Shown piece by piece: positions 7,504 to 17,684 of a stretch of 49,514 nucleotides of DNA (positions are counted from its first letter, which is position 1; each line of letters begins with the position of its first letter). Source of the stretch: Acidimicrobiaceae bacterium (GTDB lineage: Bacteria > Actinomycetota > Acidimicrobiia > Acidimicrobiales > MedAcidi-G1); the NCBI GenBank assembly GCA_002726315.1, contig PBSS01000018.1, forward strand, positions 1 through 49,514, written 5' to 3'. Both the position numbers and the translations under genes were made by a program. The notes under the pieces are model-generated. The model ran no database searches, had not been told where the DNA came from, and saw only the letters and a list, made by a program, of their open reading frames with translations.

Positions 7504-7857
7504 GTGGCTGACCGTATCAACAGGCTTCCCAGGCCGACTCCACTGGTGGCTGAGTTCGCCCACGATTCGGAGCGGCGGATAGCCGACCTCCTCGACTTCT
7601 ATGGCATTGCTTGGGAGTATGAGCCGACTACCTTCGTTCTTGACAAAGCTCCAGATGGCAGTCTCCTCTCTGCATTTACACCAGACTTCTACCTTCCGGA
7701 CCACGATCTCTACCTCGAGGTAACGACACTGCGTCAGGCACTTGTTACGCGAAAAAATAGGAAAGTCAGGCGACTGCGGGAACTCCATCCCGATATCCAA
7801 GTTCGCGTGCTCTATCGAAGTGACTTGGAACGAATGTTTGCCAAGCACGCAGCCTGA
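7504..7857 (+). CDS. Small PD-(D/E)XK nuclease-like protein
   Basis: A 117-aa protein I do not recognise as a named family. The pattern fits a restriction-endonuclease-like fold: Glu23 in the first helix, an aromatic strand IAWEYEP at 35-41, Pro60-Asp61 in FTPDFYLPD, then Glu72-Val-Thr74 on the next strand, and a basic helix with Lys84 and Lys87. The usual last Lys of the ExK is Thr74, so catalysis may use a migrated Lys or be lost. GTG 7504 is preferred over GTG 7495 because AGAGAGG (7487-7493) is 10 nt from it but only 1 nt from 7495. It lies 30 bp after merR and 31 bp before gcvT. Confidence 0.7.
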   Translation: MADRINRLPRPTPLVAEFAHDSERRIADLLDFYGIAWEYEPTTFVLDKAPDGSLLSAFTPDFYLPDHDLYLEVTTLRQALVTRKNRKVRRLRELHPDIQVRVLYRSDLERMFAKHAA

Positions 7858-7888
7858 CACGACGAGCCCAGGAGCTATCTTCACCAAC

Positions 7889-8947
7889 ATGACTGGGCAC
7901 GCGGACCTTTTCCTGTCTCCACTCGACGAGGTCCATCGAGCTGCAGATGCGCGCATGGTTCCCTTCGGTAGATGGGAAATGCCGCTCAACTATCCGACCG
8001 GCACGATCTCTGAACATCTCGCTTGTCGCGGGGGAGCAGCCATATTTGATGTCAGCCATTTGGGAAGTCTTGAACTGAGCGGTACAGCCGCGTTCGGACA
8101 ACTCCAGGCGGCGTTTTCGAACGACCTTCACCGCGTTGGAGTGGGAAAGGCTCAGTACACACATCTCCTCAATGAAGGGGACGGGTCGGTAGTGGACGAC
8201 ATCATCGTCTGGTGGATCGAGGAAGACAGGTTCATGATCCTTCCGAACGCAGCGAATCATGAAGGGGTTCTGAGTGCCCTTCCGGGCTGCACCGACGTCG
8301 CTAAGGCGCGAACTCTCTTGGCTCTGCAGGGACCGAGGAGCCGGGAGGTACTTGAACGTGTGCTGGCCGACGCTGCACGAGTGGGCCGGTTCAGGGTCTC
8401 TTCATTTCGCTGGAAAGAATCTTCGGGACTGGTTGCAGGTACTGGCTATACGGGCGAAGAGGGTTTTGAACTATCTGTTCCTAATCAGATAGCAGAAGCA
8501 CTGTGGCACTCTCTTGTGGGCGCAGGGGCTCAACCAGCTGGTCTGGGAGCACGAGACACCCTGCGCCTTGAAGCAGGCCTTCCATTACACGGACACGAAC
8601 TGGGCCCCGGTATAACACCACTCGAAGCAGGCCTTGAGTGGGTCGTGGGTTGGGGCAAAGAGAGCTTCAGAGGTCGGGAGGCATTGATTGTTCAGCGTGA
8701 GAAAGGCCCTGATCGAAGACTGTTAGGTCTGACAACTTTGGGCAGACGTCCTCCGAGGGAAGGTCAGGCAGTACTGCACGGAAATGAGAAGATCGCCGTA
8801 GTGACAAGTGGAAACTTCTCACCCTGTCTCGGCCATGGCATAGCCATGGCCCTACTGCCCGTGGACTTGGAAGTGGGGGCAACAGTGGCATTAGATCAGC
8901 GTGGTGGAGCAGTGGAGGCAACGGTGGTCGAACTTCCATTCGTCTAG
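7889..8947 (+). CDS. gcvT: Glycine cleavage system T protein (aminomethyltransferase)
   Basis: A 352-aa tetrahydrofolate-dependent aminomethyltransferase, which releases ammonia and makes methylene-THF from the GcvH-bound intermediate. Conserved segments include the N-terminal MVPFGRWEMPLNYP, FDVSHLG, NDL, VVDDIIVW (with the paired Asp of the folate site), TGYTGEEGFEL and ARDTLRLEAGLPLHGHEL. The KGCYxGQE motif of YgfZ paralogues is absent, supporting GcvT. The ATG 7889 start gives the normal family N-terminus; upstream codons overlap the preceding gene out of frame. Length is a little short of the usual 360-370 aa. It is on the same strand as gcvH but separated by six genes. Confidence 0.92.
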   Translation: MTGHADLFLSPLDEVHRAADARMVPFGRWEMPLNYPTGTISEHLACRGGAAIFDVSHLGSLELSGTAAFGQLQAAFSNDLHRVGVGKAQYTHLLNEGDGSVVDDIIVWWIEEDRFMILPNAANHEGVLSALPGCTDVAKARTLLALQGPRSREVLERVLADAARVGRFRVSSFRWKESSGLVAGTGYTGEEGFELSVPNQIAEALWHSLVGAGAQPAGLGARDTLRLEAGLPLHGHELGPGITPLEAGLEWVVGWGKESFRGREALIVQREKGPDRRLLGLTTLGRRPPREGQAVLHGNEKIAVVTSGNFSPCLGHGIAMALLPVDLEVGATVALDQRGGAVEATVVELPFV

Positions 8948-9021
8948 AGGGCTTCTGACTCTCCGCACTATTGGCTTTGGTCGCAGCACTTTGGTTGCAT
9001 CCGTCGTGTCTATCGAACTCA

Positions 9022-10116
9022 CTAAGTAGGGAGGATGTCAACGGCCTGCTGACGCAGCCAGTGGTCCGCAAGGGTCAGCAAGGCCATGGACTCGACTAGG
9101 GGAACTGCCCGTGGCAGGACACACGGATCATGCCGGCCTTTAGCCTCCAGAGTGGTCGGGCTGTTGGAGATGTCGACCGTTTCCTGGGGTGAAGAGATCG
9201 TGGCCGTTGGTTTGAACGCTACGCGAAATAGCAGGTCCGAGCCATTTGAGATTCCGCCTTGAACTCCGCCTGAGTGGTTGGATGTGGTGGTTGGGCTCCG
9301 TTCGCCCGGCACGAAAGGATCGTTGTGTTCCAGTCCGGTCATCGTGACAGCATCGAAACCGCTGCCAATATCGAATCCCTTGGATGCTGGCAGTGAAAGC
9401 ATCCCCTTAGCCAAGTCTGCTTCGAGCCTGTCGAAGACCGGATCGCCGAGACCCGGCGGAACGTGGCGCACCACACAGGTGACGATGCCACCTAGGGAGT
9501 CACCGTCGCTACGGGCAGCATCGATGGTGGCCGCAATTGCGGCAGCGGCCCCCGGATCTGGGCACCGCGTTGGATCTGATTCCACCTGCTCGAGGCTGAC
9601 AGTACGTGAGTTGACCTCAGATGTGATGGTGTGGACCTGACTGACCCATGCGAGCACCTCGATACCAACAGCCTCTCGAAGAAGTTGACGGGCGACAGCG
9701 CCCCCGGCAACCCTCCCAATCGTTTCCCGTGCACTAGAGCGACCACCGCCTCGCCAGTCCCGCACCCCGTACTTGGCCTCGTATGTGTAGTCGGCGTGGG
9801 AGGGGCGGTAGATGCTGCGAAGGTGTTCGTAGGAGGCAGGGTCAGCATCGGAGTTTCGTACAAGAACGGCAATGGGAGACCCAGTGGTGAGGCCTTCAAA
9901 TAGGCCCGAGAGGATCTCTGCAGTGTCTGCCTCGGACCGTTGGGTAGTGAGACTGCTCTGGCCCGGCCGTCGCCTGTTCAAGTCGGCCTGAAGGTGCTCG
10001 GCAGTCAGAGGTAGGCGAGGCGGACACCCATCCACGACAACTCCTACGCCCGCGCCATGGCTTTCCCCCCATGTGGAGATACGAAACAGTGATCCAAAGG
10101 TGCTGCCCACAGTCAT
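9022..10116 (-). CDS. aroC: Chorismate synthase
   Basis: A 364-aa enzyme for the last shikimate pathway step, turning 5-enolpyruvylshikimate-3-phosphate into chorismate with reduced FMN. Signatures are the N-terminal [10 protein letters not shown] (His20), RRRPGQ, the [18 protein letters not shown] region and the C-terminal [19 protein letters not shown]. The ATG at 10116 is used because it gives the standard family N-terminus (Met-Thr-Val-Gly-Ser-Thr-Phe-Gly); the open frame continues to 10236 but would overlap the divergent acyl-CoA synthetase gene. Its 3' end lies 74 bp from the gcvT stop (convergent). Other aro genes are not in the window. Confidence 0.97.
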   Translation of the reverse strand: MTVGSTFGSLFRISTWGESHGAGVGVVVDGCPPRLPLTAEHLQADLNRRRPGQSSLTTQRSEADTAEILSGLFEGLTTGSPIAVLVRNSDADPASYEHLRSIYRPSHADYTYEAKYGVRDWRGGGRSSARETIGRVAGGAVARQLLREAVGIEVLAWVSQVHTITSEVNSRTVSLEQVESDPTRCPDPGAAAAIAATIDAARSDGDSLGGIVTCVVRHVPPGLGDPVFDRLEADLAKGMLSLPASKGFDIGSGFDAVTMTGLEHNDPFVPGERSPTTTSNHSGGVQGGISNGSDLLFRVAFKPTATISSPQETVDISNSPTTLEAKGRHDPCVLPRAVPLVESMALLTLADHWLRQQAVDILPT

Positions 10117-10207
10117 TGAGCATAGGTGCGGCGGCCTTCCCGGCTTGAGACCTTTCTCAGTCGCCTGGATGTAGGCGACAAACAGGTTGGAACTAGTCTC
10201 ACTGTCT

Positions 10208-11839
10208 ATGTCAGGTGTGCCGTCGACACTCAACATTGCTAGTGCGTGGGAAGCCGTGGCCGACGCTGTGGGTGAACAGACCGCTCTATCTGTGGCGGGT
10301 GTCCGGACCTCCTGGGCTGACTACGACCACCGTGCCGCCTGCCTCGCTGGGACATTGCAGGCACTTGGCCTAGAAGCCGGTTCCAAGGTCGCCCTCTACT
10401 GCTACAACGGATACGAGTATCCAGAAGCTCAGTACGCAGCATTCAAGTTGCGTTGTGTGCCCGCAAACGTCAACTACCGATACTTGGGAGATGAGTTGGC
10501 GTACATCCTTGATAACTCGGATGCCGAAGCGCTCTTCTTTGACCACAGTCTTTCAGACAGAGTCGACGCGGTAAGAAAGCAGTTTCCGAAGTTAAAGGCC
10601 TTGGTTCAAGTGGGTGGAGTGTCGGCGCCACCCTGGTCACTTTCCTATGAAGAGGCCCTTGAGGGCCCTCCAATGTCACGGATAGAGCGCTCTGGAAGTG
10701 ACCTTTGGTTTCTATACACAGGTGGCACGACGGGGATGCCCAAAGCTGTCATGTGGTCACACGATGCCCTGTTCGCCAATATGGAAAAGACGTTTGTCTC
10801 TATGGGAGAGGAACTGCCGGCGACTCCCGCCGAAGCAGCCGCCACGGCAACCCGCATCTTGGCTGCTGGAACCCGAATCAGACAGCTTTGTGCAGCGCCA
10901 CTCATGCATGGAACCTCCGGCTTGAGCAGCTTGGCGACTCTCACCCACGGCGGGATGCTCGTCACTCTGGGACAGAGATCCTTTGATCCCGATGAGCTTT
11001 GGGGAATCGTGGAATCCGAAGAGATAACGATGGTCACCATCGTGGGTGATGCTTTTGCCAGACCAATGCTTGACTCGCTAGACCGGGCAGAAGAGAGCGG
11101 TAGATCATGGGACCTCAGTTCACTCCGCCTCCTGTTGTCCTCGGGGGTCATGTTCAGCGCGCCCGTAAAGGCAGGATTGTTGAAGCACCACGACTGCACC
11201 CTTGTGGACATTCTCGGCTCCAGTGAAGGAACCGGAATTGGTTCCCAGGTCACCTCAAGGAGCCTTGGCTCTGCCCCCACAGCACGGTTTTCCCTCGGTG
11301 ACAAGGCAAGGGTGTTCGACGAGGATGGCCTGGATGTGGTTCCCGGTTCCGGTGAGCGCGGCCTGCTTGCTCTCGGGGAGCCGATACCACTGGGGTACTA
11401 CAAGGACTCGGCCAAGACCGAGGACACATTCCCCATGATCGGAGGGCGCCGCTGGTCTATGCCGGGCGACTGGGCAATCGTAGAGGAGGATGGAACGATC
11501 ACCCTGCTTGGCAGGGGATCTGCGTGTATCAACTCTGGTGGAGAGAAGGTGTATCCGGAGGAAGTTGAAGAGGCGCTCAAGGAACATCCTGACGTAGTCG
11601 ACTGCAACGTTGTAGGAACACCCGACGACCGTTGGGGAGAGGCAGTAGCCGCAGTGGTTGAACCAAGCAGCGGTGCCGGAGATGAACTTAATGAGAAGGT
11701 GCTGAGATTGCATGCCCGCACGCTTCTAGCTGGCTACAAGGTACCAAAGAGGATTCTCTTAGTGGATCACATCCAGAGGGGTCCTAACGGCAAGCCTGAC
11801 TACAAGTGGGCTCGAGCGACACTAGAGGCCTTGCCCTAG
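10208..11839 (+). CDS. Acyl-CoA synthetase (AMP-forming, FadD-like)
   Basis: A 543-aa member of the ANL adenylating superfamily. The P-loop-like signature [16 protein letters not shown], the LGSSEG core motif, the [12 protein letters not shown] region and the C-terminal Lys in [10 protein letters not shown] are present. It activates a carboxylic acid to acyl-AMP and then acyl-CoA. The pattern [12 protein letters not shown] resembles FadD17/FadD19-type steroid or long-chain acyl-CoA ligases, but the substrate is not decidable from sequence. It is divergent from aroC with 91 bp between starts, and converges on the mycothione reductase gene. The acyl-CoA dehydrogenase encoded at 13284 may work in the same route, though on the other strand. 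Confidence 0.9.
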   Translation: MSGVPSTLNIASAWEAVADAVGEQTALSVAGVRTSWADYDHRAACLAGTLQALGLEAGSKVALYCYNGYEYPEAQYAAFKLRCVPANVNYRYLGDELAYILDNSDAEALFFDHSLSDRVDAVRKQFPKLKALVQVGGVSAPPWSLSYEEALEGPPMSRIERSGSDLWFLYTGGTTGMPKAVMWSHDALFANMEKTFVSMGEELPATPAEAAATATRILAAGTRIRQLCAAPLMHGTSGLSSLATLTHGGMLVTLGQRSFDPDELWGIVESEEITMVTIVGDAFARPMLDSLDRAEESGRSWDLSSLRLLLSSGVMFSAPVKAGLLKHHDCTLVDILGSSEGTGIGSQVTSRSLGSAPTARFSLGDKARVFDEDGLDVVPGSGERGLLALGEPIPLGYYKDSAKTEDTFPMIGGRRWSMPGDWAIVEEDGTITLLGRGSACINSGGEKVYPEEVEEALKEHPDVVDCNVVGTPDDRWGEAVAAVVEPSSGAGDELNEKVLRLHARTLLAGYKVPKRILLVDHIQRGPNGKPDYKWARATLEALP

Positions 11840-11844
11840 TCGGT

Positions 11845-13191
11845 TCAGAGCCCCAGAAGAGCCTGCTCAACTACCTCAGGCATCGCAGGATGAACGTACA
11901 ATTGACCTCGGGCCATCTCATCCACGGTAAGCGAAGACGTCATACCTTGGATTAACAGTTGGATGAGCGTGGGGGCATGTGGGCCGACTATGTGGGCCCC
12001 CAGCAACTTCCTAGAGTTGGGATCTGCCAGGAGCTTTACGAAACCTGTCCTGTCCTCCATGGCCCAGCCATAAGCAATGTCAGAGAAGTTTCGCGCCGAC
12101 ACGATATGCGGAGTTCCAGCACTACGAAGTTTCTGTTCGGTGGCCCCGACACTTGCTATCTGGGGATGTCCGAACACGGCGTAAGGAGTGAGGGAGTTGT
12201 CTGTTGCCCTCAGGTCTTGGGGATTTAAAAGGTTGTGGGTGAGGAGGCGCGCCTCGGCATTTGCAGTGTGCTTCAGCTGTGCAGGGTTAGTGATATCCCC
12301 TAAAGCCCAAACGCCCCTAGCAGAGGTCCGAAGGTATTCATCAGTGGTGATCAGGCCTCGAGCATCTGTTTCGATGCCCGCTGCGGCTACATCGAGAGTA
12401 TCCGTGTTGGGGCGCCTGCCCGTTGCAAGGAGCAATTGATCGGCATTCAGAGTAGGACCGTCACTTAACTCGAGCCGGAACCTGTCGCCGTATGACACAG
12501 CGACGACACCCGTGTTTAGACGAACATCCATGCGGGCCGAGTAGATCTCGGTGATCTTTTCTCTGATTGAAACATCTGCTCCTCGGAGAAGGAGGTCGCC
12601 ACGGTGAACCACTGTCACACGACTACCTAGGGCCTCGAAGACATGTGCCATCTCGATGGCGATAAAGCCACCCCCCAGAATCACCAGATGCTCAGGGAGG
12701 GACTCCAGCCTCATGATGGAATCAGAGGTATGGAACGGCACCTCAGACAGACCAGGGAGGTTGGGAGTGGCGGGCCTTCCGCCGGCAGCAACAACGATCT
12801 GGTCAGCTGAGACGCTAGTTCCTTTGATATTGACACACCTGTCACCAGTGAAGCGCGCGTAGCTCTCATAGACGGTCACGTTCTCAAGTCCGAGGCGGTA
12901 GTCGCGACCATTTGCAGCGATGGGGTCGATCTTGGCAAAGACGCGGTCTCTGATGCTTGGCCAATCGGCGCTCTCAAAGGTGGTGTGGACGCCAAGGGCC
13001 TCACCCCTGCGAGCTGAGAGGGCCACGTCTGCAGCATGCACGAACATTTTGGAAGGGATGCAGCCGCGGTTGAGGCAGGTTCCACCGAACGCCACTGGCT
13101 CAACGATGGCTACGTCCATCCCGGAGTAGTCACTTTGGAGAATTGTGTTCCCAGAGCCAGCACCAATTATCAACAAGTCATGATGCGTCAT
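11845..13191 (-). CDS. mtr: Mycothione reductase
   Basis: A 448-aa FAD/NAD(P)-disulfide reductase that reduces mycothiol disulfide. Features are the FAD-binding GAGSGN at 10-15, the redox Cys pair Cys39-x4-Cys44 in GGTCLNRGCIPSKMF, NAD(P)-binding GGGFIAIE, the second FAD motif ALGDITNP, and the C-terminal catalytic His434/Glu439 in HPAMPEVVE. The GSGNTIL opening, the DPIAANGRDYR segment and AYGWAMED closely follow M. tuberculosis Mtr rather than lipoamide dehydrogenase. It implies mycothiol as the low-molecular-weight thiol, which is an actinobacterial trait. It lies 92 bp downstream of the acyl-CoA dehydrogenase gene on the same strand. Confidence 0.95.
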   Translation of the reverse strand: MTHHDLLIIGAGSGNTILQSDYSGMDVAIVEPVAFGGTCLNRGCIPSKMFVHAADVALSARRGEALGVHTTFESADWPSIRDRVFAKIDPIAANGRDYRLGLENVTVYESYARFTGDRCVNIKGTSVSADQIVVAAGGRPATPNLPGLSEVPFHTSDSIMRLESLPEHLVILGGGFIAIEMAHVFEALGSRVTVVHRGDLLLRGADVSIREKITEIYSARMDVRLNTGVVAVSYGDRFRLELSDGPTLNADQLLLATGRRPNTDTLDVAAAGIETDARGLITTDEYLRTSARGVWALGDITNPAQLKHTANAEARLLTHNLLNPQDLRATDNSLTPYAVFGHPQIASVGATEQKLRSAGTPHIVSARNFSDIAYGWAMEDRTGFVKLLADPNSRKLLGAHIVGPHAPTLIQLLIQGMTSSLTVDEMARGQLYVHPAMPEVVEQALLGL

Positions 13192-13283
13192 GTGGTGTTC
13201 TTTCTCTCCTAGACATCTCGAGATCTACCAGAGGAACGGCTCTGATGGCCCCCAGCCTCCAACTACTGGGTATCAGCAAGCGT

Positions 13284-14495
13284 CTAGTTCCTAGGCACTT
13301 GTTCCCATGCAACGTCTTTGAAAGGATTCGGCTCTCTTGGGAGTCCAAGGACGCGTTCTCCAATAATGTTGCGCTGAACCTCGTCTGTTCCACCAGCGAT
13401 GCTGGCAGCCGCTGCTGCGAGGCAGAAGTTGGACCATTGCTCGCCGGTACCGCCTTCGGGTTCCCATGCCTGTCCGGCAGGTCCAAGAAGTTGCATAGAG
13501 ACATCGCGTATGGACCTCGCGAGAAGAGCTCCGTTAAGTTTTGCGATGGATCCCTCAGGCCCAGGTACCTTGCCGGCACTGACTGCATCGCGAATCCGTT
13601 TGCCAACGAAGACCTTGATGCGTTCTCGGATCCAGAGATCCGCTAGGCCCTGACGTACACAGGGATCTTGGGTTTGGTCAAGTTGTTCAGCCAGATTGAT
13701 GAGTCTCTGTGATTGCCACTCGCCAGCAAGCGCTCCCGCTCCAGTTCCGATAGAGACCCGCTCGAACATGAGCATTGCCAGAGCAAGGCTCCAGCCCTGG
13801 TTGAGGTCTCCAAGGAGCCAGTCGACTGGGATGTGAAGGTCGGTGAAGAAGACTTCATTGAAACCCTCTGCACCCGAGATCTGCCGGAGTGGTCGCACGT
13901 CGATCGCTGGATCGGCCACATCCACAATGAACATGGAGAGCCCCTGGTGCTTTGGGACATTGGGATCGGTACGGGCTATAACGATTCCGTAGTCGGAGTA
14001 GTGCGCCCCTGAGGTCCATACCTTCTGACCGTTGAGCACCCATTGGTCCCCGTCTCTGATAGCTCGTGTGGATAGTCCCGCAACATCGGACCCAGCACCT
14101 GGTTCAGAGAACATCTGACACCAGATGGTTCGCCCACTGATGTTGTCAGGCATGAAGGTAGAACGTTGAGTGTCAGTGCCGAACTGGTTGAGCATTGGCA
14201 GGCACATTCCATGCGAGATAGCGAGGGCCTGGTTGGGAAGGTGCCATGCAGTTGAAATCTCATCGAAGGCCTCTTGGTGCTCTTTAGTCAGGCCGGCACC
14301 ACCGAACTCTGCGGGATAGGTGAGCCCGGCTAGGCCAGCAGTTGCCAGAGCCGACTGGAACGCCCGCGCTTCAGTGACACCGTCGCCAACGATCTGGCCG
14401 CCACCCCCACCGCGCTTCGAGCAGTTGGCCTCGATAAAGCCAATGGCTTGCTCTTGGAAGGAGACAAGGTCACACGAGACAGATGTGTCGGACAT
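13284..14495 (-). CDS. Acyl-CoA dehydrogenase family protein
   Basis: A 403-aa flavoprotein of the FadE/Acad family, introducing an alpha-beta double bond into an acyl-CoA. Visible features are the FAD-contact segments MFSEPGAGSD and WVLNGQKVWTSGAHYSDYGIVIARTD, and the C-terminal signature AGGTDEVQRNIIGERVLGLPREP. It is slightly longer than classic short-chain enzymes and belongs to the many poorly defined actinobacterial paralogues, so the substrate is open. It sits between gcvP (74 bp upstream) and mtr (92 bp downstream) on the same strand. A functional link with the divergent acyl-CoA synthetase gene is possible. Confidence 0.93.
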   Translation of the reverse strand: MSDTSVSCDLVSFQEQAIGFIEANCSKRGGGGGQIVGDGVTEARAFQSALATAGLAGLTYPAEFGGAGLTKEHQEAFDEISTAWHLPNQALAISHGMCLPMLNQFGTDTQRSTFMPDNISGRTIWCQMFSEPGAGSDVAGLSTRAIRDGDQWVLNGQKVWTSGAHYSDYGIVIARTDPNVPKHQGLSMFIVDVADPAIDVRPLRQISGAEGFNEVFFTDLHIPVDWLLGDLNQGWSLALAMLMFERVSIGTGAGALAGEWQSQRLINLAEQLDQTQDPCVRQGLADLWIRERIKVFVGKRIRDAVSAGKVPGPEGSIAKLNGALLARSIRDVSMQLLGPAGQAWEPEGGTGEQWSNFCLAAAAASIAGGTDEVQRNIIGERVLGLPREPNPFKDVAWEQVPRN

Positions 14496-14569
14496 GCAGG
14501 TGACCGTAATGTTGCAGGAGTTCGGTCTTGTAGTCCGGCAGATCTGTTCTGATTCGAAGTCAGCTCTGG

Positions 14570-17479
14570 TTACTCAATGGGAGGACAGGAACAAGTGAGG
14601 TTCTTGTCGCCATAGGTGGAATCGAGCCGGGCAACGGGAGGCCAGTACTTGTCGGGGCCCATTCCGGACATGGGAAAGGCGGCGGTCTCCCTGTCATAGG
14701 GGTGATTCCAGGCACCGACGAGATGTTCAGCAGTGTGAGGTGAATTGACCAGGGGATTGTCATCTGGCGGCCATTCTCCGGAGGCGATCTTCGCAGCCTC
14801 ACCAGCAATTGCGATCATCGCATCACAGAAACGGTCTATCTCGATTAGGTCCTCTGACTCGGTGGGTTCGATCATGAGGGTTCCCGAAACCGGAAAAGAA
14901 ACTGTAGGTGCGTGGAATCCATAGTCGATGAGACGCTTGCAGACATCCTCTGCGGATACACCGTGTTCGAAGAGGACTCTGACATCCAGGATGCATTCAT
15001 GGGCGACATAACCTCCCTCACCGTTGTAGAGGATCGGAAAATATGGTCGGAGGCGGGTTGCAACGTAGTTTGCTGAGAGGATCGCCAACTCCGTAGCTCT
15101 GCGTAGGCCAGATGCACCCATCATTGTGATGTAAGCCCACGAGATTGGGAGAATTCCTGCGGAACCGAATGGGGCACCAGACACTGCGCCGACTCCAAGA
15201 GCAGAGTCTGTGTCTCTGAGGTAAGGGTGGCTGGGCAGGAAGGGAGCTAGGTGTTCTCTGACCGCCACGGGGCCAACTCCGGGCCCACCGCCGCCATGTG
15301 GAATGCAGAATGTCTTGTGGAGGTTGAGGTGCGAGACGTCCGCCCCGAAATGCCCGGGCCGGGCCAAACCGACCATGGCGTTCAGATTTGCACCATCCAA
15401 GTAGACCTGTCCACCGGCCTTGTGGACCAGCTCGCATAACCCCATGATGTGTGGCTCAAACACCCCATGTGTTGATGGGTAGGTGATCATAAATGCAGCA
15501 AGGGAGTCGCTGACTTCCCCAATCTTGAGTTTGAATTTCTGTAGATCAATACTGCCATCCTCGGCGGAATCGACCACCACTACCTCCATGCCGGCCATGA
15601 CAGCGCTGGCAGCATTGGTCCCGTGTGCAGAGGAGGGGATTAGGCAGGTGACCCGTTGGTGGTCACCGCGTGATTCATGCCAAGCACGGATGGCGAGCAA
15701 TCCTGCCAGTTCTCCCTGGGAACCTGCATTGGGTTGTAACGAAATTGCTGAGTAACCAGTAATTTCTGTGAGCATCCGTTCCAAATCGGCAATCAGTTCT
15801 AGGTAGCCGGTCACCTGGTCACTTGGTGCGTAAGGGTGGATTCGGGCAAATTCCGGCCATGACACAGCAGTCATCTCAGTAGTCGCGTTGAGCTTCATTG
15901 TGCAGGATCCGAGGGGAATCATCGTCCTGTCCAGGGCAAGGTCACGGTCCGCAAGCCGTCTGAGCCATCGGAGCATTGAGGTTTCGTTGTGGTGGGAGTT
16001 GAAGAACTTGGAGGTGCAAAACAACGAGCGCCTCTGCATCTCAGCGGGGATACCTGCTCGGCAAGTGGCATCAAGGGCTGGTACATCGGCGTCGTTGATC
16101 CCAAATGACGACAGCACCGTTTCGACGGTGGAAGGCAGGGAGGTCTCGTCAAGGCTGATGCCAACTGTGTGGGCGTCGATGCGGCGCAGGTTGCAGCCGT
16201 GCTTGAGTGCGGAGGCAATGATCTCGTCGGCCCTTTCCGGCAACCGGACTGAGATCGTGTCAAAGAAGAACTCATTTAGGATCTCAAAGCCAGCGTCAGC
16301 TAGAGCCGTTGCAAGAATCGAAGTGAGGCGGTTAGTGCGTTGGGCGATGCGTCGAAGCCCTGCTGGACCGTGGTAGGCGCCATACAGGGCAGAGATGATC
16401 GCGAGCAAGACTTGCGCCGTGCAAATGTTGGATGTAGCGCGCTCTCGTCTTATGTGTTGTTCGCGTGTTTGCAGGGCCAGCCGCTGGGCTCTCTGGCCGT
16501 CTGAGTCTATCGACGTCCCGACCAGGCGTCCTGGGAGCCTTCTCGTGTGCTCTTGGGAGACAGCCATGAAACCTGCATGCGGTCCACCAAAGCCCATCGG
16601 CACACCGAAGCGCTGAGCTGACCCGACGACCACGTCGACGTCGACTTCACCGGGCGGGGTCAGTAAGCAGAGTGCAAGGAGGTCAGCAGTCACTGCGACA
16701 CCCAGTCCTGACTCTTTCAAGCTCTCGACGAGGGTGTCTAGTGGTCGTAGTTTCCCACTGGAACCGGGATAGGAAATAAGGACGCCGAACAGGTCATGCC
16801 CCTCGGCAAGGCTGATCTCCCATGGATCGGCTACTTGTATTTCGATTCCCAGCGGCTTGGCACGGGTCCGGACCACATCGATTACCTGTGAGTGGCAGTC
16901 AGAATCGATTAGGAAGGTGTTGCGATTTCCCCGGTACGCACTCCTTAGCAATGACATCGCCTCGGCACCAGCACTCGCTTCGTCTAGTAGCGAAGCGTTG
17001 GCCAGATCCATTCCAGTCAGTTCGGCGATCATCGTCTGGAATCCCAGGAGTACTTCGAGTCTCCCTTGGGAAATCTCAGGTTGGTAGGGGGTGTATGCGG
17101 TGTACCAGGCAGGATCCTCAAACACGTTTCGCATAATGACTGTCGGCATGAAGTTGTCGTACCAACCTTCGCCGATAAGGCTTGTCATGACTTTGTTGCG
17201 ATTGGCGAACTCGCGGAGAAGTGAAAGCGTCTCTGCTTCTCCTATTGGCCCAGCAAGATCAAGCAAGGCAGTATCCCTGATTGATTCGGGTAGGACAGCG
17301 GCTATCAACTCATCCAAGTCGGAGGCGCCGACCACTTCGAGCATTTTGTCGATTGCCGCTTCATCGGGCCCGAGGTGGCGGCGGTGAAACGCTCCCTCGT
17401 CGAGGAGCTCACTCAGGTTCGGGTGGAGGTCAGATGGGCTCAGCATCTCTTTGGTATCCATTCTGGATAGGGGGCACAT
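14570..17479 (-). CDS. gcvP: Glycine dehydrogenase (decarboxylating), P protein
   Basis: A 969-aa full-length, single-chain PLP enzyme that decarboxylates glycine and loads the aminomethyl group onto GcvH. The PLP lysine is Lys722 in [17 protein letters not shown]; the N-terminal half keeps RRHLGPDE and GWYDNFMP-type segments. ATG 17479 is preferred over ATG 17461 because GAGGAGGG (17492-17499) lies 12 nt upstream of it and 30 nt upstream of the other. A tandem glycine riboswitch occupies the leader, so glycine-dependent expression is expected. It is encoded opposite to gcvH and gcvT. Confidence 0.97.
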   Translation of the reverse strand: MCPLSRMDTKEMLSPSDLHPNLSELLDEGAFHRRHLGPDEAAIDKMLEVVGASDLDELIAAVLPESIRDTALLDLAGPIGEAETLSLLREFANRNKVMTSLIGEGWYDNFMPTVIMRNVFEDPAWYTAYTPYQPEISQGRLEVLLGFQTMIAELTGMDLANASLLDEASAGAEAMSLLRSAYRGNRNTFLIDSDCHSQVIDVVRTRAKPLGIEIQVADPWEISLAEGHDLFGVLISYPGSSGKLRPLDTLVESLKESGLGVAVTADLLALCLLTPPGEVDVDVVVGSAQRFGVPMGFGGPHAGFMAVSQEHTRRLPGRLVGTSIDSDGQRAQRLALQTREQHIRRERATSNICTAQVLLAIISALYGAYHGPAGLRRIAQRTNRLTSILATALADAGFEILNEFFFDTISVRLPERADEIIASALKHGCNLRRIDAHTVGISLDETSLPSTVETVLSSFGINDADVPALDATCRAGIPAEMQRRSLFCTSKFFNSHHNETSMLRWLRRLADRDLALDRTMIPLGSCTMKLNATTEMTAVSWPEFARIHPYAPSDQVTGYLELIADLERMLTEITGYSAISLQPNAGSQGELAGLLAIRAWHESRGDHQRVTCLIPSSAHGTNAASAVMAGMEVVVVDSAEDGSIDLQKFKLKIGEVSDSLAAFMITYPSTHGVFEPHIMGLCELVHKAGGQVYLDGANLNAMVGLARPGHFGADVSHLNLHKTFCIPHGGGGPGVGPVAVREHLAPFLPSHPYLRDTDSALGVGAVSGAPFGSAGILPISWAYITMMGASGLRRATELAILSANYVATRLRPYFPILYNGEGGYVAHECILDVRVLFEHGVSAEDVCKRLIDYGFHAPTVSFPVSGTLMIEPTESEDLIEIDRFCDAMIAIAGEAAKIASGEWPPDDNPLVNSPHTAEHLVGAWNHPYDRETAAFPMSGMGPDKYWPPVARLDSTYGDKNLTCSCPPIE

Positions 17480-17496
17480 GCTTCATACATGCCCTC

Positions 17497-17684
17497 CTCT
17501 GTCCAGTACCTGAGAGATAGACCTAGAGAGGTGCGATACCCCAGCTAGGCTTGCCCCGTCGGTGGACCGATTACGGCCGGTCTCTCTCCAGAGTTGCCAG
17601 CCCCAACGGTCCAGTCGCCTGAGAGTTTCCGAGGGCGGTTGCTCCTTCGGCGCCCCGGTCTGGCCGAGGTCTCTCCCATTGGGG
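17497..17684 (-). promoter_or_regulatory. Tandem glycine riboswitch in the gcvP leader
   Basis: On the minus strand two glycine aptamers follow each other. Aptamer I spans 17684-17601, with P1 arms CCCCAATGG (17684-17676) and CCGTTGGGG (17609-17601). It has the conserved GGGAGAGACC, GCCGAAGGAGCAA and AAACTCTCAGGC elements. Aptamer II spans 17593-17497, with P1 arms CTCTG and CAGAG and the elements GGAGAGAGACC, ACCGACGGGGCAA and TCTCTCAGG. A 7-nt linker joins them. No terminator hairpin follows. Instead, the gcvP ribosome site GAGGAGGG (17492-17499) overlaps the 3' arm of the aptamer II P1 stem, which suggests control at translation initiation. Glycine binding is established for this class; the mechanism here is inferred. 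Confidence 0.95.

Noticed and set aside
7889-8947. YgfZ-type folate-binding protein in place of GcvT
   Set aside because: The KGCYxGQE motif of YgfZ is absent and the GcvT active-site segments are present.
11845-13191. Lipoamide dehydrogenase serving the glycine cleavage system
   Set aside because: Segment patterns (GSGNTIL opening, DPIAANGRDYR, AYGWAMED) match mycothione reductase rather than Lpd.
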